A stretch of DNA of 64,000 nt from Cylicocyclus nassatus (Eukaryota > Nematoda > Chromadorea > Rhabditida > Strongylidae), in the NCBI GenBank assembly GCA_958299035.1, contig CATQJL010000001.1:18769433-18833432 (forward strand). Direction: 5' to 3'. Position numbers and translations under genes: made by a program. The notes below the pieces were generated by a model that was not told where the DNA came from, searched no databases, and saw only the letters and a program-made list of their open reading frames with translations. Positions 56,385 to 64,000 of the stretch are shown piece after piece (position 1 is the stretch's first letter; every line of letters begins with the position of its first letter).

Positions 56385-59300
56385 GTGAGACCGCTTACTT
56401 CATTCCTATTGTAGGATTACAGTAGGAAGTTCCAGCGTACAGCTCCATTGTGAAGTGGGCCATTTGATGAAAAACTATCTAGGAAATCTGAAGGTTGTAT
56501 AACAGTGACTAGATTGTAGCAGAGTCAAAATTCGGATGCACATAGTGCAATTTCATCGCCTCGCGATTCTTCCGCCAAGACAAATGATAAGAGTCCACTA
56601 CATGCCAAAAATCTTGCATTTTGGTTGTGATCTAACGCGACTAATCGCCTATATATCACAAAGGAAATGCGAGGCGTTTTTTCATACAAATCAGTTTCAA
56701 AAATCAAAAAATAACCAAAACGACCATCACTGTGTCACCCGAGTTTTGTGCAAGCCAGCATTGGCCCCGATTTCTAGAACTAGTTACGTTAATAGACTTT
56801 TCTCTTCTCGTAAAAGCACGCTTTTGTGGCTTATAAAACTGATATTCTTTTGTTCGGAATTTTTTGTACCTCCGTTGATTGTAATCAAACATGTATTCGT
56901 GTGCCTTACAAAGTTTCCGAGGTTGTCCGCTTTTTTGTACCGCTGTTACATTCTATTTGAAAACTCATCTTGTATCTTACAAGATTAACGAGTTAAAGTT
57001 CACTTATACTTTGAGCGGGATTATGATTGTGTTCAATGAGCAGACGTAAGAGACATGTGCACTCTTGATGATCTTTATGATGGAAAGGTTGATAGTCTCT
57101 TTGTCCAACTTCCATATTTGAACTAAAGAGAGCCAATAGATGTGAAAGTACCGTATACTGTAAGGGCAAGATCGATAATAAGCATGCTCGGTCATAGATG
57201 CGATAGGTGGAGAAATTTCTTTGCCCCCTTTACTTTAGGGCCGCTTTCACTTGAGGATGAGACTAGAATCAAGGCATAACGGCAGAATCAAACAGCTGTT
57301 ACAACAGCACCGTTCGTTTGAAAAGAAAACGCCAGCTCTTCTCCTCAGACATCAAGAGTGTAAAAGAGCATCGAAGCATTAGTTTGTTGAACAAAAAAAC
57401 GCATGCTTGAGACCTCCTGCGCACTCAAAGTAGCGTTGATAACAAAACATAATCAAAAATTAAAAAGATCTCTAATTCTTTGTATAACTAACATTGTGTC
57501 AATGAATACACATTGTCTCAAGAAAGAGTTGAGCAAGAGTAGAAATTTCGAACTAGATGATGGATGCATGTTTGCTGACAATAATCGTACCATATCTCCT
57601 TTCACTAAAGAGGATAACAAATAAAAAAGCAGTTAGATTACCCGTTTCTCAAGCTTTCAAATCATATATAAACTTCGAATAAGTTATTCTTGGACTGGAA
57701 AGATAATTATCCAGAATTGGTTGACAGTGTAGCTAGATAAAACTGCTCGTATCCGCTTCACAGAATAGCTAGGAAAAAAGAAGGTCTAGTCGATTCCTCG
57801 TGTTCTTAGCTGTCGAATGATATATAAAGTGTTGGTGCACAAAGCTTTCCCAGTCCAAAAAAGTCTTGCTCCGGCGACCCATGGAAAGCCGGAGCAGGGT
57901 GGAGAAGTTAGTATAGAAAATCTTCACCTCATTTCTGAAAAGTCGCGAGTTTTTTTCACTCACGAAAAAGAAATTCGACGTAGACAGTCTTTCTCTAGCT
58001 TTCTTCTACCTAGAGATACGTGGCATTTTAGCTAAAAACACACAAACTAGGCATTTATTACAGACTCTAAAGCTCAGGTCAAATCAAAGCAAACAGATGG
58101 AAATCACCATTCAATCTCACCTACGTTTTATGTAGATGGAAAAGCTATGCCTCGATTTTCTCTACATACATTCTTAAATAGGATTTTCTATGTTCGCCGT
58201 AATCTTCGCACTAATTCTTCTCTTTCCTCATCATGCATGTCGCCAAAACATCTGCTTTATCTAAAGCTGCTTCCAGCAAGATCTAGGACCCTAAAATTTG
58301 TTAAAGTGGGCCAGCCAAAAATTCAAAAAAAAACAGTGCTGCGATGTTTTTACGTTTTGTTTTAGCGATACACATTCCAATAGCAAGATAGATGCGTCTA
58401 CAGAGCATCAGCCAATATTACTTTACTGAATTACATGTAACCTTCTGATTGCTTATCCAGTTCCAAGCGATCACATAAAGTGCGGTTCATAATTATACGA
58501 ACACCCAAAATTTTGTAAGTTTTTGGACTTTTTAGGAGAAACTTAAAAAGCGTTGGTACCACGCGATAGAACACAGCCGAAAACGGTATATGATTCATAA
58601 GAATGGAAATCGATGTCAACTGTAGGAGTGTTTTTGCACCCAATGCGAATTTTTAGCGGTTCATAATTATACGAACACCTCAAACAAAGGTCCGTTTTTC
58701 ATTCAAGATTGCAATCATTTGAGTCCAAACTTTTGTAGAGTTACAGTAACAAAGTCTGACATATCTGCTTACACTAAACCCAGTGCATTTCAAAAAGAGG
58801 ACCGTTACTTTTTTCAGACGCTCTAATTAGCTTCTACCAAAGCTATGAGATAAAATAAGCTTTTTCAATAGGTACTTTGTTTGACGCTTGGAAAATCTTT
58901 GCGTTTTCGTGCCGTTTTTCAACCAAGTTCCAGCTTTACCACAGAGTTAGCACGATTTTGAGCCTCAAAATTCAGCTTCTGAAGCCGTACAATGAAGTAA
59001 GCATATAGTATGTAGAAGTTCACAAGACAGTGTATTTGGTTAGAAAAAAACAGCAGCGTTGAGCGTTTGTTTTGGCCACGCAGACGTTATTTCACCAGAA
59101 ATACTGTTTTTACTATTGCAATCACACCATTATTTGCTTTGTAGCTCCACAGGCGCAAGATCAGTCCTAGAAAAAACCCAAAAGCTTTGGCACAGAAACA
59201 TTATCATGCAAGCAATGCAGCTGCTTCATATGAAATGTTTGCGCAAGAGAGAATCTGAGTTTTGAGGCTCGAAATCGTGCTAACTCTGTGGTAAGGTTGG

Positions 59301-60571
59301 AACTTGGTTGAAAAACGGGACGAAAACGCAAAGATTTTCCAAGCGTCAAACAAAATATTCATTGAAAAAGCTTTTTATCTCGAAGCCTTGGTAGAAGCTA
59401 ATTAGAATGCGTAAATCACAGAAGAACGGATGTTTTTGGAGCCCAATTACTCCAAAAGCATTTAGAGCCTTCTGAAAAAAGTAACGGTCCTCGTTTTGAA
59501 CTGCACTGGGTTCAGTGTGTAGCAGATATGTCAGACTTTGTTACTGTAACTTTTCAAAAGATTTGGACTCAAACGATTGCTCTTGAATGAAAAATGGACC
59601 TTTGTTTGAGATATTCGTATAATTAAGAACTGCTAAAAATTCGCATTAGGCGCAAAAACACTCCTACAATTGACATCGATTTCCATTCTTATGAATCATA
59701 TACCGTTTTCGACTGTGTTCTATCGCGTGGTACCAACGGCTTTTTAAGTTTCTTCCAAAAACTCCGAAAACTTGCAAAATTTTGGGTGTTCGTATAATTA
59801 TGAACCGCACTTTATGTTCTGTTTATAACGTACTTAAATACCACAAAACAGGCAACTGAAAGGTAAAAAAATTTGGGATCTCAAATCAGTACCTGAAAGA
59901 TTTCGACCCTTACTTCCGATGTCCTTTATATCTTTCTTCTATGACACTGTACATGGTCAAGAAGTGCGTACATCAATGTCAACAAAAAATAATCAAAATC
60001 ACGAAATTCCTCCGATAACCTTTTCAAGCTACCAATTGTTTCTTCTCTCACTTGGCTAATCGGAATAAATGATCCATAAAAGTTCTACTGACTTGTTGGT
60101 CCCCAAAAAGTTCGAAAATTTGTAACCTGCCGTTTCCGCACAACTAGCTTTATTGTTCCCAATGAGCTGGCTTGTGCGATTCATTCATTTGTTTTTTTTG
60201 TCTTTTGTGTTCTAATTTCTATCTATTGAACAAAATGACATACTATTGTCCATGCGCACAATAGCTTCTCTTTCCCAAAAAGTGCTTTTGCACTTAATAA
60301 TAAGTTGTGCAGGTTCTGCTTCAATTTTGTAGCTCTGACAGATTTCGCCAACATTTTTAAAGCGGCAAATTTGCTATGAGACAAGCAAAAAAAAGATATT
60401 TGTAGTCTTTTTGCAAACTGCATACTTTTGCCAAACATTCTCGAGAATTTGTTAGTTTGAGAATGAAAGTTGTATATGTAACTTCTTTGCTTTCAAAGGC
60501 AGTGAATGCAAGATAAACCTCAGATTTTGGTGGTGGTGTTAGGTAGTAGATCCCACAAGTACACTGTAGCC
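56385..60571 (+). repeat. Long duplicated repeat R, copy 2
   Basis: It is collinear with 43740-47000 on the same strand, about 12.6 kb away. It carries the 1335-bp insertion 58478-59812, which copy 1 lacks, and has neither the 231-bp hAT MITE nor the 352-bp foldback of copy 1. The stretch 57230-58050 is poorly matched and shows no gene. Confidence 0.7.
58478..59812. mobile_element. Giant-hairpin TA-flanked element, 1335 bp
   Basis: The left end AAGTGCGGTTCATAATTATA, continuing CGAACACCCAAAATTTT, is exactly inverted at the right end, with TA at 58476-58477 and 59813-59814. The arms run about 500 bp (58478-58983 and about 59248-59812), mirroring blocks such as CAAACAAAGGTCC, AAGTCTGACATATCTGC and GTGCTAACTCTGTGGTAA. 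The subterminal GGTTCATAATTATACGAACA is repeated at 58650. Only about 260 bp in the centre is unpaired. No transposase is present. Confidence 0.92.
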
Positions 60572-61303
60572 CAGGGCTCGGCACGAGCTGGCACCAGGGA
60601 AATTTTAAAACGAATTCCCGTTTGATATTGAAAATTTCGTACGAAGTCCCTTTTGACCTGTTTTGAAAACCCGTCATCATTTTTATATTATGTAAAAATG
60701 TAGTAGTGTTTTCATGCATTTCTGATTTCATGAAAGAACTTTTCACAGCTTTCTGAGCTTTTTAAGTGTAATCGCATCTTGAAAAGCAGAAGAAGCCGAT
60801 TTTTCAACTGCGAAACGGACCGAGTGGTTTTCAAATTGCTATAAAACGCTGAAAAGAGAACATTATGAAACTGTTTCTTCTCCATATGTAATCTTTTACA
60901 GCGTAGATACATTTTATGTAAAAAAGTATGAAAACTTATGTGAGCAAAGTGTCGGTGCCAGCTCAGTTGGCACCCAGCTGGCACTCAGCTGGCACGGTGC
61001 CAGCTAATTCAGAAAAAAGTTCGGCACAGCTTTCATTCACATAAGTTTTCATAAATTTTCGGCCCGCAGTTCCGGTCCACCAACGCGCATGCACTCACCA
61101 AATTTGGTGTCATACTATTGCGTTTTGGGTGAAAACAGCGCCTTTGTTTGTTGATGGACAGCTTGCCAATTGCATGCCGGTGGCATGCCGGCGGCATTTT
61201 TTGCGGCAGTTCTCCGCCTCGGCCCCTGTAGAAACGATATCCCTTTTGCTTTCCGCCCTAAAAACGATATCCAGCTTGACCTGGCCAGCTGTGCTGAGCC
61301 CTG
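60572..61303. mobile_element. Non-autonomous hAT-type element, 732 bp
   Basis: The ends CAGGGCTCGGCACGAGC and the inverse CAGGGCTCAGCACAGC are flanked by the perfect 8-bp duplication CTGTAGCC (60564-60571 and 61304-61311). Near the right end are AAACGATATCC and a GGCATGCCGGCGGCA block, also present in 2023-2755. A short GCTGGCAC tandem repeat lies at about 60955-61005. The longest minus-strand frames (129 and 90 codons) show no transposase motif. Confidence 0.9.
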
Positions 61304-61311
61304 CTGTAGCC

Positions 61312-63309
61312 TAATCCCCACCTGCCAGTTTTTGAGCTAAGCAGCCCAAAACATGCGCTTCAAAACTCTACCGACCCCTCCCACTTCCATTGGGTTAAAC
61401 TACATCACCATATTCCGGAGTGGTCCATTTTGCCGATCCACTCCTTTAAATGCAAGAGAAGGGCGCCATTACATTTTTTTTACACTGCAGATTTAAGATT
61501 GGAGCAAAATCGCTCTAGACGAGCCGATCTGCGCGGAAATAATCTGCGAGTATAAAAAAACAACATATTACTTTTTTGAGAAACATGTTGTCTTACTCTA
61601 TTTATAAAGCAGAAAATCTGTGTGTTTGTGTGTCTGTGCACATTCTCCATAGTCATGAAGGGTGAGTGGTTAAGCCCATTTTGATATACTGGTCATCAAG
61701 ACATGGTAAGTCGGAATCAGAAGGACAAGTTTTGCTGCATGAGAGGACAGTACGATGGAGTGGCTTTGGAGTGAGCGCGGGATGCCAGCCCGTTGTTAAT
61801 AAATTAGACATCACCTTGGCACTACTTTCAACCTCAAACGTCAGTTGCTCTTGGCCATCATCTCTTTATACGAGCGCCTATTCCCACTGTACGCGCACAA
61901 GGCGATTTTTGAAGCAGAGGTTGTCAAAATTGTCTGGCTAATAAAAATGACTCTATGCAAATAGAGATAGGTTTTTGTTGCAACAACGGAGAGATATAGC
62001 TTCTACTTGCGGTTCCTTTCGCAATCAAATTCAAACGGAAAAACAATCATAATTCAACTCAGATTTTAGTTTTTATCGACACAATTGATTTGACTCAGTT
62101 CAAAGAGTTTCCCTATGTTCAAAACTTACTCTATGATGCACATCATATTTTGCACTTACGCAATAATGAACCATTGTAGCTTGCTGAAATACGTGTAAAC
62201 GGAAATGATCAGCAATTTTGGTCCAAATCAACATTTTGCACTTCGGTGTCAGTCAGAAATTTGCGCTAACAGGCACTGTCGGCACTGTCAGCCAAAAAGA
62301 TAACTGCAGAATTAGTACTACCGCTATTTATAGCTGTTTCGTAGCTCACTTCTTCACCCCGCTCCTAAATGCTGTTAAAGAGAAAATCAAAAATCCTAAT
62401 CAAAATAACAAATTTTGAGATTTAAGACACAAATGAACGTGCTAATCTTACGGAAAATCATAAGAAGCTTGTCTGAAGACATCCACATGCAAAAACTTTT
62501 TTTGGGAATAAATATATCACAAAATCAAAATCAAAAATGAGATCAGATTTTATGAGAGACCTTTAGCATTTTTTGCGGCAAAGATCGCTCAGTTTAATCG
62601 AGCTCTTCAAAATATTTTGAAGAACATGGCCAACTTTTTTTTGAAAATTTACAGCCGTTCCCACTCCCAAAAATATTTCTAAAATCCTCTCCAGTAGCCA
62701 GTTTGTTATTTACAAATGGTAGGCAAGAGCAAGATGACGCACATCCGTGTCCACACGTCTACTCTACAAATAAACTTTATTGCTATTCAATTTTGCACGT
62801 CTTGAATGTAATGCAAATAGCTTGTGTGATGTGCACGCCATAGCTTCACAGCTCACTGTTGGTTTCCAAAAATTTATTATAGGTTACGAACTCTGTAAAA
62901 TTTGCAAGTTTGCTTTAATGTAATTGTGATGAGTTTTGCAGGGATTAACAATGTTCTTAACTTTTTTTCGCACTTCCACCAAGTCAAGCAGATTCCAACT
63001 AATCGAACATCAAATCGATAAAAGGACAAAGGTCTCAATTTTTTTGCCATTTTTCAGAGTCTAGAACTTTTCTCAAATGCTATTCCAAAGTGGTAGAGCA
63101 CAGAGCAGATCAAACTTTTGATTGAAATTACTCTATTTTTGGTAGTGAGTTGAATTTTGCTCACTTTTCGAATTTAGCCCATTGGCCTTTCCAGCATAAT
63201 CGATGCCTTCAAAAAGCAAATGCGGTCAAAGTGGGATTATGTCCTTACACTGTAAACAATAAAATAGAGAAAAAAAGGTTAAAAAGAAGGTTTTGAAACC
63301 GTCAGGAGG
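61312..63309. other. AT-rich DNA, no gene recognised
   Basis: A 91-codon frame at 61666-61941 (plus) is the longest and has no recognised motif. No repeats matching elsewhere in the window were noticed until 63310. Confidence 0.35.
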
Positions 63310-64000
63310 GTGTTGGTAAGTTTTTGATAAGCTCTATAACATAGCTTGCCTGTTCGAATTGCTTGTGCTTTTGCTTTGAAAAAGAATAAAAAAATTTTGG
63401 CATCAAAAAGTTGTTGTCCACGGTATTGTGACGCGGATACTCATGGTCTTTCTATGATGAAAAGTTTCTTGAAGTTTTTACTCCATGTTTTTTTGAAGAG
63501 CAGCATGCGGGAATTGTGGCTCTTGAAAACCTTTATCACCTCTTGCATTTGGATTATCTTTTCTTCATTGTTTTTTCCCCAAAAATGATGATGGAAAAAA
63601 TTGCTCTGCCCGCAACAATTTGGCGGTCACTGTATATTGAAATATGTGTGAATGTAGCCCATACACACATAATTACTCACATATATGCGTAGGCACATAT
63701 ACACACAGTGCGAATCCAAAATCACATCTACATTGTTGGTTACCCTTCCTTGCACACTGAGGAGTTTCGGGAAGGCTACTAATAATAGATATGAATGAAA
63801 CAAGATTTGTATTTTTGTTCAAATTTCCTTTCTTAGTAGCCAACAGATTAGATCCTAGTCATCAGGTGTCAATTTTCTACCACTAATTTCGTTTGTGTTT
63901 TTTACTCAAACGGTACATTTTCGAGTGCTCGATCCCAAAAGCTTGGTGCTAAAAGGTTTTTGACGTTACTAATTTCACAGAGAGAATTGTTCATTTATCA
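63310..64000. repeat. Dispersed repeat U, copy running off the window
   Basis: TTGATAAGCTCTATAACATA, then GTTGTTGTCCACGGT, GAGCAGCATGCGGG, TATCACCTCTTGCATT and GGCGGTCACTGTATA correspond to 52350-52640. The following 63700-64000 corresponds to 53290-53640. It is uninterrupted where 52645-53220 sits in the other copy. Confidence 0.65.

Noticed and set aside
1..64000. tRNA, rRNA and spliced-leader genes
   Set aside because: I looked for box B-like GGTTCGA contexts with a matching cloverleaf, conserved rRNA words and the nematode SL1 core, and found nothing convincing by eye. A tRNAscan-SE and Infernal run would settle it.

Overview
The window looks like repeat-dominated intergenic DNA from a multicellular animal, most likely a nematode. 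The best pointer is two kinds of retroelement debris: RTE-clade LINEs with endonuclease and reverse-transcriptase remnants, and a Penelope-like element. From memory both resemble copies common in strongylid (clade V) nematodes; no search was run, so the phylum is likely and the clade tentative. The DNA is AT-rich with scattered GC-rich islands. I found no intact host gene, tRNA, rRNA, spliced-leader gene or CRISPR array, and most open frames are short and accidental.

Layout. 1-10 kb: AT-rich DNA with a hAT-type element (2023-2755, perfect 8-bp target-site duplication, TSD), several inverted-repeat elements (3609-3767, 5710-6292, 6545-7590) and a mariner-ended copy (9509-10197). 10.4-11.8 kb: a decayed RTE LINE (A). 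12-17.4 kb: an AAT microsatellite, a Tc1-like end, an inverted-repeat element with microsatellites, a 899-bp mariner-type element and a small GC-rich island flanked by 12-bp direct repeats. 17430-17929: a gap of exactly 500 N, followed at once by what reads as a SMART cDNA primer sequence, so this join is suspect.

18-35.6 kb: two copies of one composite block, a decayed RTE LINE (B and C) followed by a mariner-type foldback (H and H'). LINE B carries a TA-flanked MITE and an 8-bp-TSD hAT MITE. LINE C carries a GC-rich inverted-repeat insertion. H and H' each carry a different mariner-ended element at the same TA. Between the blocks are a foldback at 26.6-27.06 kb and an element whose ends are rich in AACCCT/AGGGTT. 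35.6-36.7 kb: a Penelope-like element with a candidate hammerhead ribozyme motif upstream, broken by a mariner end just before the catalytic motif of its reverse transcriptase.

37-64 kb: more foldbacks and mariner-type elements, three copies of a dispersed repeat S, two copies (R1, R2) of a roughly 3-4 kb repeat that differ by clean insertions, a 118-bp tandem array, further hAT elements and at least four partial copies of a large repeat U.

The parts do not form a pathway. They form an insertion history: nested elements, TSDs and paralogous empty sites let many insertions be ordered in time. Apart from the LINE and Penelope remnants, almost every element seen lacks a recognisable transposase and would have needed one supplied in trans.
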